The notes under the pieces are model-generated. The model was not told where the DNA came from. It saw nothing but the letters and a program-made list of their open reading frames with translations, and ran no database searches. A program made the translations under genes and the position numbers. Source: Micropterus salmoides (Eukaryota; Chordata; Actinopteri; Centrarchiformes; Centrarchidae). Taken from it: 64,000 nucleotides of DNA. Where the stretch lies: contig NW_024040817.1 of the NCBI RefSeq assembly GCF_014851395.1, positions 29,483,976 through 29,547,975 of the forward strand, given 5' to 3'. Shown here in pieces: positions 34,554-48,299 of this stretch; within the stretch, counting starts at the first letter, position 1; each line of letters opens with the position of its first letter.

Positions 34554-35934
34554 GCTGTCTATAACAACACATCAAGCTCAATCCACTTCTTGGAATACAC
34601 AACTTCTCTTCTTTTATTCCTTTGACCTACAGACTTCACACAGTGTCCTTTGTTTGCGCCTTGAGCACACGGGCGCTCAGATCTGTGTGATTTTTCATGG
34701 GTGAGGAGGGAAAAAGTGATGCTGAGGCCTGAGACGACGGGAACAAACCCCAACTGCCAGATTTTCAAGAGCACATTTTGAAGATTTAAGGACCTCAGTC
34801 ACCTTCAGCCTTCTGATGCCCATACCAGCTTAAATTCCATTTCTCTCTAAACCAATGACAGTTGATTTTAAAGAGCATCTAACTATGTTGATATAGCACA
34901 GTTAACATGAAAAGAAGCTGCATCACAACATTGGACATTTCCCTTTCCTCTCTCACATCTCTCCCCCTCAGTAATGAGCCCATTAGCAATTACACATTGA
35001 ATCAGGCTTCTATGGCAACACAGCATGAGAACACCATTTGGGGTGGAAAGATCTACACAGCATCCACTCTCACTGCTTCTTTTTACTTGTTTGATATTGA
35101 ATATTTAGCTATAACGTATGTAACAGTTTTGTCATGCGGATGTCAAATCTTATGTATACAGTATATACAGAGCACAGAATTGTGTTTATGTAAGGTACTA
35201 ATTAGTGATAGCAGAAAATATATTTATGTAAATTCTCAATTCTTTATTCAGCTCAGCTACAGAAAGACTTTTATTTGGAACAGGCTTATATTAATGGCAA
35301 TCCTTTATTTCTAATGTTTCCTGCTTTAAAAATATATTTTATATTTTAGTATGATCTGTTTGTGTTTTCCATTTTCAAAAAAGGAAGATGTACTTAGGGT
35401 TCCAAATGCCGGAGTGGATTATGCTCTGACAACTACGCCGTTTACTCACAGGAGGAGCTCGGAGTAAACTGCTTTTATAAAATTAGTTTTTTACTTCAGT
35501 TTTTTGGATTAAAACGTTTTCATTTATCTTCACTGGAGCTTCTCGGCAGCGACCTTCTGTGCATATCTGGTTCCACTGTTGTTGTTTTATTTATATAAAA
35601 AAATGGGCAAAACTTGACATTGCTTGGAGAAAAGAAAAGGAGGAAGTTGGACTACCTGGTTCAGAAAATATGTGTCTGTAACTTTATTCCAGCTATTGTT
35701 GTACATGACAGACCTGACAATTCGAAAAACTGAATTCGTATGTTTAACAAATCTGCATCATATTTAGGTTATTTTGGCATCAGTTTGATCCATTTATTGC
35801 AATTAAATCACAGCAATGTTTACTTTGGATTCATACAGCTGTAGTAATTACGAGTTATGTTTATTTCCGTTGTATGTGAAGCCGACAGTCACAGGGGTGA
35901 GACAACATTAATCATATAAAAGGGTATAATGTAC
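34554..35934. other. Gene-free stretch
   Basis: A 135-codon plus-strand frame at 34907-35314 lacks recognisable motifs, has biased AT codons and shows no splice context, so I do not call it a gene. Nothing else is seen. Confidence 0.5.
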
Positions 35935-36200
35935 ACACTTTCGCACAGTCATTGTCTGAAGGCATTCACAATCTTACGCCTGGTTGCCCACACATAAGTG
36001 CTCAAACACTAACTAACATTCACACACAGGTGGAACAGCCACCAGGGGCAATTCGGGGTTCAGTATGTTGCCCAAGGACACTTCGACATGCATCCTGGAG
36101 GAGCCGGGGATTGATCGGGCAACCCGCTCTATCTCCTGAGCCAAAGTCACCACAGTGCTTGCGAGGAGATCAAATCCTGTCAACTGTTACACCTTAGCAT
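35935..36200 (-). mobile_element. tRNA-derived SINE, internally deleted copy
   Basis: On minus the A-box region GGCTCAGGAGATAGAGCGGG (near 36125-36145) is followed closely by a degenerate B box (GATCAATCCCCGG). The body then shares GGTGGCTGTTCCACC, ATGTTAGTT and TTTGAGCACTTA with the fuller copy at 59773-60042. About 25 nt between the boxes are missing. Confidence 0.65.
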
Positions 36201-36504
36201 ACCTGGCCAATCGATGCATTAAGTGGACGTGCTTGTTGGATCGTCAGTCAGATTGAAAAGTTAGAAAAATTGTCAGTTGCAGGCCAACCCAGTTCCTCAG
36301 ATGTTTCAGACACTGTTCCATAATCTGCCGAGAACTTTGTTCGAAGCATAGTGACGTCCTGGTACTGTGTTTGCATTTTCAGAAGTAAGTCAACTTTGAT
36401 CTTATTGCGTGTTGACCTCTGCCAAGGCTGTCCTTTGTTGTTTTTGATTTTCACAGACTGGGAACTCTGTCTGAGCAAAGTCACAGCCGGCACAGTCTAA
36501 CACA

Positions 36505-36650
36505 GCCGAGGAGTGAGGAGTGTCTGGTTTGGTGACCTCAAGACTCTCTGTTCACTTTTTGCAGACGATGTTGTTCTCATTACATCATCAACCTCTGACC
36601 TTGATCGTGTACTGAGTTGCAGTGTGACGCAGCTTGGAAGATATTACCCA
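36505..36650 (+). mobile_element. LINE reverse-transcriptase fragment (FADDVVL)
   Basis: Plus-strand translation gives LCSLFADDVVLITSSTSDLD, the catalytic FADD box of a non-LTR reverse transcriptase with its typical following residues. The flanks lose homology quickly, so it is a short relic. Confidence 0.65.
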
Positions 36651-38009
36651 CATCCAGGGGTGTTGCTAGACACAAAGCTCTACTGGGGCACAGGCCCCCT
36701 CAATCCCCATATAAATTTTTGATGTATTTTTGATTGTTGAGTATGAAAATGTGTTAGTATGTGCCTTAGCAGCTTCCCTTGCTTAGCCCATTAATATTGG
36801 CTCTGTCATGTCAAAAAGGGCTTTGACGGCACATGAGCACACATAACCTACCTATGATACCACCTAAGAAGAATTCCGCCATGGCGCTCCTACCTGACTT
36901 GTGAGCCATGTAAACAATTTGCCACTGCTGCACAGTCACACCTGACACTGCAGTGCTCTCACTACTACCGCTCATTTAAGTCTCTGTAATAAGCCTGAAT
37001 GGAAATCTTTCCGAATGGAAACAAAATATATATCTTAATAGAAAAAGTAAATGTTAATTTGTTCATGATTCAAATGAATAAGATCAAACATTTATTGAAT
37101 ATTTATTGATTTGTTATATTGTTATTGAGGAAAATTACAGTGCGATAATTATTAGTTTTATTGTCCAGCCCTAATTTATACTATGAATTGACTGAATAAG
37201 TGATGTTTATTATTTGTGTGCATCCGTATTGACCAGTCTGCCCCACTAATAAACATTTTAATAGTCAATGTGAATCCATCTTGCATTAGGCCAGAGTTGT
37301 AACTAAATAAACCTTCACTGAAAATGATGTGTGCCTATGAGGAGTGCCCTCACATCCCAGTGTTGTCTGGACTGGTCTCACTAATATTGCTGCTGGAATG
37401 CAATAAGGTCCGGATGCGGACTGTAACACCGCTCAGCCGGACCCTTCTCCTGGAATGCGTGAGTTTCATACCTGTATGAGCACAAGTTCACGCACGACGT
37501 GGTTAACATTTCTGTGCTGCAGTTTGTAAACATCGTTGCCCGTCGGCATTTATCAAACAAAATAAATTGTTGTATTTCACTCTAATATTGTTCAGTCACA
37601 GTCTGGCAAGCAACCAAGACACAGACAGATCTGCGCTGCTCAGCCGAGTAGCGGAACAGACAGAGAGAGATTCACCACAGCTGCACATGAACCTGCTCAC
37701 ATCAGACTTTCAGAGGAGAGAACATAAGTTTACCTGACTGCTGTTTCCAAAAGTCACTCTCATTGTTATTTTCCCTTCTTGTGCACAGAAGGATATTCCG
37801 TCTTTGTCCTCTCATCAACGTTATAAACACTCGCTTTCAACATTGGCTCGTTTTTTGTTTCATATTGTTAACTAGCCTACGTACTGGACGTTGCAGATGT
37901 ACCAATTGTTGCTAACTTGACAGCAGAGCCCTACACGTCCAAAAACGACGCCAAGGTGTAGTGTAACTAGTTACTTTTCTAAAACAGTAATATTATTACT
38001 AGTTACTAA
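36651..38009. other. Gene-free stretch, partly an outer repeat
   Basis: From about 37950 the sequence GTGTAACTAGTTACTTTTC...TTACTAGTTACT is mirrored beyond the MITE by AGTAACGTAACTAGTAACTTTT near 39480-39560. This suggests a larger decayed element of about 1.6 kb around the MITE at 38010. No gene is seen. Confidence 0.45.
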
Positions 38010-38638
38010 GGCCCCATCCACACTACTCCGTTTTAGTTTACAAACGACTGAAAACGTACAGTAGGGCCAGTTCAGGTGCACTGGGCATGCGCGTGCCAGT
38101 GTAAACATGAAGCAGGTGGTCTATTCCGTAGTTACAGAAGATTTGGCGAAAGAATAAATAAATACAGAGAAAGCATCAGACCAATATTTTTTTTTTTGCA
38201 TGCACCAATAATGAGCTGGGACTGTTGCTGAATGTAACACAGGAGTGTGGCGGCGGAAAACAGACTGGGAGTCGTCACAAAGGAAACAGCGACATGCACA
38301 GTACGAGTGTAGACAGATAAGTTTTATTTGCACGGTACAGAATATTATAATAAAAATACGATGTCAAAAACCCAGTCAGTAGCATTGTGTTTCTGCTTTG
38401 CAAGACCCAATCAGAGAGCCGAGCGTGAGCAGCTGCGTCATCGTTTCTAAAGTCATCCATTTTGGCCCGTCTTCACTAAAATGTCCTCTGGAGTTTTGAA
38501 ATGCAAAACGGGGTTGACAGTGTTTCCAAACTTCTCCGTTTTAAGTCTTTGTTTTCGTCGTTTCAGTCCGGACGGGAGGTGCAAACGGAGCAAAAGGTAT
38601 CCGTTTTAATTTGAAAACGCAGTAGTGTGGATGGGGCC
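38010..38638. mobile_element. PIF/Harbinger-like MITE, copy 1 (intact ends)
   Basis: The element has 25-bp terminal inverted repeats beginning GGCCCCATCCACACTACT with one mismatch, flanked on both sides by TAA (38007-38009 and 38639-38641). A 3-bp TWA-type duplication is the Harbinger signature. The 629-bp interior is non-coding. A diverged second copy lies at 49790-51376, interrupted by another transposon. Confidence 0.8.
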
Positions 38639-41004
38639 TAAGGCAAGTAACGTTGCGTTACTCGTTACTGAGTGCACCATCCTTTGACATGAATCCCCGA
38701 CTATGCAGCAGCTCAGCGGCATCGGACTTTATGTTGTTCATGTCCGCTGATAGCCAAAACTAAAGGAAGAATGGAGAAGAGGGAGAGAGGCGTTCTTTCC
38801 ACAGCTGTAAGTAGCTGCTGCCATTATTGTGTCACAGTCTGAGATGCAAAGGACAATGTCATCTAGTGTAAACTCTCTGTGACCATCAAAAAGCTTTCAA
38901 CCGCTAACAAATTCTACATTTGAAGCATCTGCAGAAGCAGCACAGCAACGTGAGAAAGAAACTCCAGCAGCTGCTGTCACTGATGCTTGGACTCGTCGGG
39001 AGAGAGTGATGTTAACGTAACGTTTTGTAACTACTGAATACTGCTCTTATAAACAGGCTACATGTGCAGAAAAAACACCTTCTTTTTTTTTATTACAGCA
39101 GGTGGTGTTAAGAAACAGGCCTAGGTTATATAGGCCTACTTTGTAAAAAACACACTCCTTGCTGCTGTTGATATGATATTAGTTAGAAAGTCGGGAGAGA
39201 CGCTTTGTTTGGGGGTAAAGAGGCTGGTAGTGTAAGCAGTGTTTTCCATAATTAGTCTATAATTTGGATAATTAACGCTGACTGCCACAAATTGATTTTC
39301 AAATTTTTTTACTAGGTGTATTTAAAATCATCTTTGATTGAGGAGCTGTATTGAGGAGCATATATTCGTGCAGCACCTCCCTTTTTCGCGCTCTCTCTCC
39401 CTCTCTCTCGTGAACACCGCTGCACAAAGTTTACCCCCTCCCCCGCGCTGTCATTCTGTGGGAAACACTGGAAAGTAATATAGTAACGTAACTAGTAACT
39501 TTTATCACCCAGTAATACATAAAGTAATAGTATTACTTTTTTAAGGAGTAATAAGTAACTAGTGGGGGTATGAGTTTGAGTATCTTTTATGTCTTGGAGA
39601 GGAACCTATTCGGATTATAATTAATCTCTTAATATACTGGTTGATTCATCTATGGTCATCATCAGCTTTTGGTAGTAACCAAACCAGTTTGCAGATACCA
39701 CCAACCAAATTGATTTTCCTTCACACGGCCTTCTGAACTCACTTGCTGTAGAACTGCTGCTGCTTTGTATTGACCAAATTATTGAAATTTGATCCAAATC
39801 TGACCTGTTAATATCTTTTTTAAACATAAATAAAATCATGTATTTTGGAAACTGCTCTCCCCCAAAAAATGAGCACATCAGTCGTGTCTGCAACAGAACG
39901 TCATACTTTAACATGGAAGACCATTGCTCACTGGTCGCTTTTATGACAAACTAACCCTAACCTTAATGAAATCCTAACCAAATGATTAATCATAGTGGTG
40001 TAAGATAACAAAAACAATGGTGGGGATCAGACAATGCTTATAGGTGTTGTTCTGGAGAGCATGGGTATAAATAATCTATTACGCAACACTGGACAGAGTG
40101 TAATACTGTGATGACAGAAGCAAAGCAAATATTTAGTTCTAGGAAAATGTCAAAGATTATTACTGCTTCCCACTGAGGAGCATCATGTTGTGTTTGTCAA
40201 AAAATGAGTCACACAACACATACATACAGCATATGTCAGGAGTCATAGAGTGATGTGAGGATTTTAGTTGCAATTTACCGATGTGGGAGTTGTCAGGGGA
40301 GAGTTGGGCTGTTTCATCCTGATCCTACACTGATTGCAAGGCCATAGGGGAAAATCAGTAAGTGCTCTCGACAGCCTAATCAGGAACAAGCATGGGTTTT
40401 TGTCATACAACTCGGCTCAGTAGAGAGGTACAGCCTAATGAATAAAGGAATTGTTTCAGCCTACTGAAATCTGTTGATTGCTCCAAAAACACCTCACAGC
40501 ACAATTAAATCCTGTGTCGATGTGTAATCCAGCTCAGATATATCACCAGATGTACTGTATGAGTGTGCTGTTGACTCATCTGTGCTACTTCTGGCTGCCT
40601 GGTTGGGGAAATAACGACTATGATGATGCTGTTGCAGAGAGTTGCTGTGAATGAGCCCCGGGGCCTAGGCAGTGACCTCAATGGAGGCGGTGGCGGAGAG
40701 TCAGGAATGTAGAGAATGTTTCATTTCCACAGCAGCACTGGAGACAAACAGCTGCCCAAGGAAGAGAGGGTGTGAAGGAAAATGTTAGATTAGAATGTTA
40801 AGTGACACGAAAGCACCACAGATTCTTTTTGCCATTTTTTTTGTTGAGCTGCTGATATCATTTGTGGTCATTTTTGTACACAAGTCCAGGACAGACAATT
40901 TTATATTAAAAACATTTAGACTAGAATTTTAATTCAGTAATCCATTTTGTCTTATTGTAAAATGCATTGTTACTACCAAAATTAAAATACAAATGAAAAC
41001 TCCA
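38639..41004. other. Gene-free stretch
   Basis: This holds the right part of the decayed outer element (to about 39560) and then AT-rich sequence without recognisable genes. Small frames near 39621-39914 have no motif. Confidence 0.45.
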
Positions 41005-41024
41005 GTTCCTGAAATCCAGTAGGC

Positions 41025-41110
41025 ATGGGGTGCCCTAATGGCCTAGGGGTTAGGACGCCAAGCATGAACTGCAGAAGTTCCTGGTCAGACTCGAACTGCC
41101 CCAATGAATT
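41025..41110 (+). mobile_element. Possible tRNA-derived SINE head
   Basis: GGTGCCCTAATGGCCTAGGGGTTAGG resembles a tRNA 5' half with an A box (TGGCCTAGGGG). A weak B-box-like CAGACTCGAA follows about 45 nt later. No clear body or tail follows. Confidence 0.35.
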
Positions 41111-41499
41111 CTACTACTACTACTATCTGCAATGGAAAATGGAGCAGGGCCGAGTAGAGTCGAGTCTATTGATTTGCGCTATGGTAGCATTTTTCGGCAT
41201 AGATCGTCAGAACACCGGCAACGTTTAGTCCTAAAAGACGATGCAACACTGACTCTGTTTGGACCTGGAAATTCACAATCACAATCTGTAAGTATGCTTT
41301 ATCGGTTGTGAATTATATTTAAAATAAACACGGCAATGTAACTTCACAGATTGTTCAAGTGCGGAGTTGTTGTAAACGTTGGCTAACACAGCTAAAGTTA
41401 TAGCTATAATGCTAATGTTACACCTGATGTGAAAGCTCCTCAGCAAACGTTCAAATTGTTTGGCCAGTTTTTATGTAAAATTGAGTTGAAATATGGTGG

Positions 41500-41860
41500 T
41501 TTATGGTAAGATGTGGAACAATGATGTTGTGTGGTTGTGGACTTGAGAGTAACTTATACCATCTGCTAGGTTACGGTCGCAGTCTGAAGCGCCTTTGATT
41601 TGGATCACATTACCTTGTTTCTTACGACCCGCCCTTCTCTGCTTCTGATTGGCTAGTAGTAACTCCCAACAAAGATTGTCAGATGCATCACTCTGTAGCT
41701 CAAGAGCGGAGCATACAACACAGGGTGAAAAGAGGAGCTGCAGCAATGTGCAGTATGAGAAAAATATGGTGTTTTTTGAAAATTAAACCATGTAAACCTG
41801 TTGTGGTACTCTAAATAAGAATTTGAACCTGAAAATGAGCATAATACCACCTCTTTAAAA
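41500..41860. repeat. Dispersed repeat (second copy of the family next to the gap)
   Basis: The right part repeats the 28473-28515 sequence and continues with AACCTGAAAATGAGCATAAT and ACCACCTCTTTA, the usual end of a fish MITE family. The left boundary is not clear. Confidence 0.55.
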
Positions 41861-42812
41861 TGTTTTTGCAACCAGGCCTTTAGGAGACAAACTGATTTGA
41901 ATCCTCTAATTGGAGTAATTTTGATACTAACTCAACAGATGTCCACTGGTTTTTATTTCACTTTGACTGAATAATTACGGTTTAATATTGTTAGACTCCC
42001 ATGATTAAAATGATCCAACCTTGATTCATTCAGGCCCACTTTGAATCAAGTAATGATAATAGAAACCTTGCAGAAACCGAGATGAGAATTGGCGCCTTTT
42101 GAAAATGTTATGTAGTTATTAAATCATTCACAGACTACAAAAGAATAAAATAAATGAAGTCCTGTTAGCAAATGCACAGGGGCCACTAAGGGAAATCCCA
42201 GTCAGCTTCAAAAAGTCTGATTCAATTGAAATAAAAAGGCAGGAAAACAGTTATTGTGCGTCATACCCTCATACTGTTTCCATGAAGATTGCACGGCCAA
42301 CAGTACTGGTGTCAACTTGTATAGCGTGCCACAGCGTTTATTTAGTTTCATAAATGTTGCATGCACAGAGCTGTGAAATGAGCACACAGAGCAGCAACTG
42401 TGCACACAGAGCTCTGAAGCAAGAGAGCAGAGAGACATCTGAATGAGGGAGCATTTCTGTTTTACATCTAAAAATATATTCGAGTGAACACAGCGCTGTG
42501 ACATGCCTGAACAAGATCTCCTCTGGTTCTTGAGCAAAGTTTATTTTGAGATACTGAGAGTCCTTCCTCCACTGACTGATCACTTCCAATGTCATTTTCT
42601 TTTCTTTTGTTTGTGTAATTATACTTGTAAAAATACCCTGTGCAGGTTTCGACCACAGCTAGGCCTGTGCAATACATACCCCCCCCATCACTAGATGAAC
42701 AGGTAACCTGGTCTCCAGTGTCCAGTGTTCTCTTGGTAGCTGAGAATCTTATCCCTCAGCTAGCTGTCATTTGGCTCTGAACACAGAAATGTCAGTGGTG
42801 CTGTTCAAGATA

Positions 42813-43620
42813 CACTATGTTGCCAAAAGTTTTGGGTTGCCTGCCTTTACATGTAGGGTTTAATCTCTCTTCTGGGAAGGCTGTCCACAAGGTTCAGTGT
42901 GTTCATGGGAATTTTTGACCATTTTTCTAGAAGCTCATTTGTTTAGGTCAGGCACAGATGTTGGATGAGAAGGCCTGGCTCGCAGTCTACACTCTAATTC
43001 ATTTAAAAGATGTTCTATCGGGTTGGGGTCTGGACTGTGCAGACCAGTCAAGTTCTCCACACCGAACTCGCTCATCCATGTCTTTATGGACCTTTGCGCA
43101 CTGGTGTGCAGTCATGTTGGAACAACAAGGGGCCATCCCCAAACTGTTTCCACAAAGTTGGGAGCATGAAATCGTCCAAAATGTCTTGGTATGCTGAAGC
43201 ATCAACAGTTCTCTTTACTGGAACTAAGGGGCCAAGCCCCTTAGCATGCGCTCACCCCGCTCTGTGATTTTATGTGGCCTACCACTTCATGACAGGAGTT
43301 TCTGTTGTTCCCAATTGCTTCCACTTTGTTATAATACCACTAACAGTTGACCGTAAAACATTTAGTAGTGAGGAAATTTCATGAATGGACTTATTGCACA
43401 GGTGGCAACCTATCACGGTACCACGCTTGAATTCACTGAGCTCCTGAGAGCGACCCGTGCTTTCACAAATGTTTGTAGAAGCAGTCTGCATGCCTAAGTG
43501 CTTGATTTTATACACCTATGGCTATGGAAGTGAATAGAAAACCTAAATTCAATGATGAGTATATATACACATTTCCTATCATACAGAGCATGATAAATGT
43601 CAAAAACCTTTTGGAATCGA
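42813..43620 (-). mobile_element. Broken Tc1-like transposon
   Basis: The left end CACTATGTTGCCAAAAGTTTTGG, preceded by TA, is a Tc1 terminal repeat. On minus, 43515-43279 encodes the transposase N-terminal helix-turn-helix (MGRSQELSEFKRG-like, IHEISSLLNV, STVSGIITKWKQLGTT). After a large internal deletion, 43230-42960 holds the C-terminal catalytic region (PVKRTVDASAYQDI, FGDGPLLFQHDC-like, then ASSVWRTWLVC out of frame). Stops and frameshifts make it inactive. The right terminal repeat is decayed (near 43595). Confidence 0.85.
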
Positions 43621-44957
43621 AGCAGTTGGCAGACAGAAAGCTGATATTCAGATGATTCAGCAAACCCTGTCAACAACATCAATAGGTGATAAATGTGAGG
43701 CATGCCCGGAAATGAGTGGCCAACAGGAGCCTTTTCTTATCCCTCCATAGAACTGGATTCTTACTTCTTATCTGAGATAGTTTCTAAGCTTGGTAACACA
43801 GATGCCTAGTGTGGTAAGCCACTGGATGGGGAACTGATTTGATGGAAGGAGTAAGAAAGGCCTGCGTATGATTGTTAGACTCAGTAACCAGCTCAGCAGT
43901 AACATAAAATCACTGATGAAATATCATTGTCCTACGTGTGAAAAATGATATGGTGATGATGAGGGTACAATATCTGCTTTATCAGTATGTTCACCATGTT
44001 TGTATATGAAGACAGAGACAAGATGTTTCTCCCAACACGACCCTGAAGAACAAAATGTCTCACACAGAACACGCACAGCTTGCTGATAAGGCTTTGGGTC
44101 TGGGTGTAAGAACACTCATTACTCTGCTCTGTTACTCCTCCGGCTCCAAAACAAATTCCTGTAAATCTTGTGTCATCAGAACAGTGACATGGAAAACAGG
44201 TATTCAGCATGAACACGGCAAAGCAGAAACACGCATGGCCCTGCCTGAGGAAAGTGTCCTCTTTTAGATTACTCTAAAATGTGTTTTGCTTGATCGAATT
44301 GCAATCGGATAGTGCTTGACCACATGAAAGTACAGGTGTAAAAGCTGCAACACAACACTGACACATTATCACCTTGGTGTTATGGTGAAAATATGGCACA
44401 CAATTACCGATTTTACACATCTAGCAGTCCAATATATAATCTCCTTCTATCTCTGTTTTGGTCTCCACCAAATTCTGAGAAAACATTTCAGGCTTCTAAA
44501 TGCTCCACTACGTTCACCAGCTAGACTCAAATGTCAGCTGACAATTTTGTCAGTGGATCGATTTTGGCTAAAATCTGATTTGTGGAAAGTTCATTTGTAA
44601 ACAGCTAATATTGTCACCATTTCCCTTACTGCATGAAAGAAATTATTCCGCTTTTAAGAATGTTAAAGTTTTTGTACCAACACAAAACAATACTGGGTGA
44701 AAGAAGAAAGAAAGAAAAGAAAGAGTCCTTATCTCATTTCAAATGTCCACTAGAGTCCATATCTCAACAAAAACCTCTTATAAAAAACTCAGTTTCAATG
44801 AAACAAAAAACCAAGTGATGCCTCTTGTGTCTAAAAGACAAGCTTAGTGATTCTCCGACAACACTGGAGTTACCTGGCAAGCAGCACACTGGCTATCTAT
44901 CACTCAAAACGCACTGGCCCTCTTCCACTGGTGTGATAGATTTTGCCCGAGTTGACT

Positions 44958-44996
<39 letters not shown>

Positions 44997-47900
44997 TGCA
45001 GGCGTTCACAATCGCCACAATATGTTAACCTTACTATCCGTGTCTTTCTGTAGTGCATTTGTCCTTAGGCTGACGATTTTACCCGCCATTGCCAACAATT
45101 TATCCGCATTTGGTGGATGGCGGGTGCTAATTTCAGACCCTGTTTATATTGGATGCTGCCTTGAATTAGAAAAAGAAAGAAACCCTCCCTTCTAATAACC
45201 TAAAATGATTAGATCACAGTAAAGAGTTGAAGTGGTCGTGGGATTATATGGCCACAGCTGCCTCATCAACTACACTCTTGTCATCTTCACAACACTGGAC
45301 ATATATCACCTGCTCACCAACAGCAAGCTCTAAAATCATTGTTTGATATGTCAAAAAACAACGACAACAAACATGTTCTATGCTGTTTCATTGGTCCTAA
45401 CTATCTCTAACTGTTATAAACGCATAATTTTATATATTTATTTCGTTGAGATTTTTTTAACTTTTGTCTGTTCCCACATACCTACTGTATTTTCTGGTTT
45501 GACAAAACCACTTAAATAGTAACTTAACACCAAATCCACTTTTTTGAGTTAATAAATTCTTCACTTTCTAGAGTGTTCAATGCAACAGCAGCTGTTTTCC
45601 AGACAAAATCAGCTAATGCTCTAATCCAAAACGAATCTGAAGAACAATCAGGTGTTGTCTTGTTCTCCATGCCCTGAAGTACAGGACAATAGGCCAATGC
45701 AACAACTGCTCAAATTAGTTCTTTAGTGGCTTGTACGAGAGATTTAAGAGAATTTGTTCTCACATTCAGAAATTTCACGGGGGCAAAAACACTTCCTAAA
45801 AGCATCCATTCATTTCTCAGTTAGTTCAGTTGGGCTCTCAGTCAGTTGCGAGTTCACTGGGATCCACTCACTCACTGAGAAACAAGTAATTCGTTCGTTG
45901 GAGAAATGCAGTGTGTTCAAGACAGAAAACAAACAGATACAGATATACAAAGAAGAGGCCCGCTTTTTATCGCAAGTGTTCTGGCGGACCCAGGAACGGA
46001 CCCAGAGCACAGGAGGCTGGATAAAGTTAGAACCTTTATTTGAGAATATGCAAAGGTTAGGAGAGCAGGCGTAGTTTGGTGAGAGCAAGAGGCAGGCAGG
46101 TTAGCGTAGTTGAGATCCTGTTCCGATAGGCTTAGAGGAGGATCCTGGAGGTGTTGCTGGTGTTATAAAAAAGTCCGGAGGTAGACAAAAACACCGGATT
46201 TACTTGAGACGAGTAAACAAGATGGCCTGAGGTACTCTACCGCATAGGGTATGAAATAATCTGGCGACAAGTCACAGGAAACCTGGAGTCCTTAAGCCTT
46301 GAGATGATTGGAATATTGAACTCCACCAGATGCTCACACTGCTGTCACATCCACACAACCACACACACAGACAGACAAAAAGGAGAACATAGGAGACAGA
46401 AACATAGATAGGTAAGCAGGTGTAGTTGCAGCAGTGGTGGAAAGATCCTAGGTTTGTGTACTCCAGTACTGTACAAAGTAAAATAGTGAGGTACTTCTGT
46501 GCTATTACTTCATTGTTATTTTAAATGCAGCGGTTTGACTTGTAATGAGTGCTTTTGTATTGTTGCATTGATACTTAAATAAAGGATCAGAATACTTCTT
46601 CCACCACTGAGAGACAGTAGGCTAAGTACTGTAATGGCAGTTGCAGTGTGAGGACTTTGGATTTGACTGCATTTTTTGGAGTGTGTGAAGGGGGTAAGAG
46701 AGTTCAGCCCAGGCTGTTAAGCTGTTCTGAAACGCTTTAAAACATCCAAAGAGTCTTCCTTGAAAGCTGAGGTCTAACAGCGCCTCTGTGTCACTGAATG
46801 ATGAAAAGCTTCCTGGGGAGTTGAGGTATTTACTGAAGGCTCATCATCTAGAGACAGTGATATGCACCTGCACCTGATTGTTTTTCGGCAGGATTTTGGG
46901 GCTTTGGATTGAAGAGTATGTCACGTGTTGCAGATCCTGTTTCACCATGTTATGATGCAGCGGTGATCATATCTATCTTCAGTCAGTTTACCCAAATTCG
47001 ATGCCTTCTAGTCGGCTGACACAAACCTTTATGGCATTAATTCACCTTCTACATTGCAGCAAAGAGCATCAGATTGATGCTATTGCTTAAGCTATAAGTG
47101 ATCGGTTTTTATTTTGGTGGTTGCTTTTGATAAAGATCAATACTGACTGGAGGTCATGGTTTACCCCCCTTTGATTTAATATGACATCACTGCTTAGTGC
47201 CATAATCTAAAATGAATCCTTAACATGCTCTTTTTTCCCCTCCATAGCCCCTCTCTCCCTCTCTCTCTCTCTCTCCCTTCTGTCTCCATTTGTGTCGGTG
47301 ATCAGACATAATTGGTTTTGATCCACAGCAAGTCGATAGCTTGAATCTGCTGTGCAGGGAGCAGCCAGATTGTTGGAGTGCTGACCAAGAGCAAGTTGCG
47401 ATTAGGTCCAAAGCAATACTGTGTAGTCGTGCAATGAATACATGACACACACCCAAACACACACTATTCACTACAGTATCTTCCCACCACTCAAGAAATG
47501 TCACAGCTTAGGATCATTGTAACTCACTGTTTCACCTTTCTTCACCCTGTCTTCTTTACTGTGTGGTGTTTGTGGTTATAATTGGGTTCGGGAGGTGTGT
47601 ATTGTGGTCAACACTGGTGTAGGGCTGCTGTATGGAGTATGAAGTGTGCTTACTTGTGTCATCCTGATGAGGAATATCCATACATACATTTCTTAAGCGG
47701 AGTTTGGTATTGGCTGCAAACCTCAAATCTTAGGGTACAAATGAACTCAATCACAGTCACAAGCAATTCTATTACACATGAAACTGTGCAGTCGCCATTA
47801 CAGCTAATGATAATTCCCTGGTCCATTACACAAGAAAAATACAAGTAGAAGCAGGGTGCGAACTACGGGGGAGCCAGGGGGAGCTTAGCTCCCCTTAATA

Positions 47901-48195
47901 AGACATCAGTCCCCTAAAAGCATGATTTGTGATATCGTGAAACTTCATCCAGCCAGAGGGAACGATCACCGACCGTTCGCAGCGGGCTGGTTGCTCCACA
48001 ATCACCTGTCCCTGGCTCTGTACGCTGCACTGCCCCACTCCCTCTCCAGTACGGGTTGTGTCGCTAGTACGACCGACGTGCTGTGAACGTTTTGTGATCG
48101 TTCCCTGTGGCTGGATGAATATTACGCATGCTCTATGCCCCACTTCAGCAGGGGGCTCCACACAGTCGCAGCGGTTGTGCTAAGTGTAATTGGAG
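43621..48195. other. Gene-free stretch with a microsatellite and a possible repeat block
   Basis: No gene was found. A (GT)n run lies at 44959-44995. From 45975 to about 46350 a block with GGCGGACCCAGGAACGG, TTTATTTGAGAATATGC and AGGCAGGCAGG resembles a dispersed fish repeat; a related-looking CTGGCGGACGGTGACT occurs near 54175. Confidence 0.45.
44959..44995. repeat. (GT)n microsatellite
   Basis: About 18 uninterrupted GT units. Confidence 0.97.
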
Positions 48196-48210
48196 CAAAA
48201 TGGCTACATA

Positions 48211-48212
48211 TG

Positions 48213-48245
<33 letters not shown>

Positions 48246-48287
48246 GAAGAAGAAGAAGAAGAAGAAGAAGAAGAAGAAGAAGAAGAC
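48211..48287. repeat. Compound microsatellite (AAT)n-(AAG)n
   Basis: Ten AAT units (48211-48240) pass through a short A run into about fourteen GAA units (48244-48287). The purine run translates as poly-Arg and poly-Lys in shadow frames. Confidence 0.97.
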
Positions 48288-48299
48288 AAACATGCCTGA

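Noticed and set aside
34907..35314. 135-codon AT-rich frame
   Set aside because: No domain, random-looking codon use, no flanking gene signals.
43279..43515. Intact domesticated Tc1 transposase
   Set aside because: The catalytic part is separated by a deletion and broken by stops and frameshifts.
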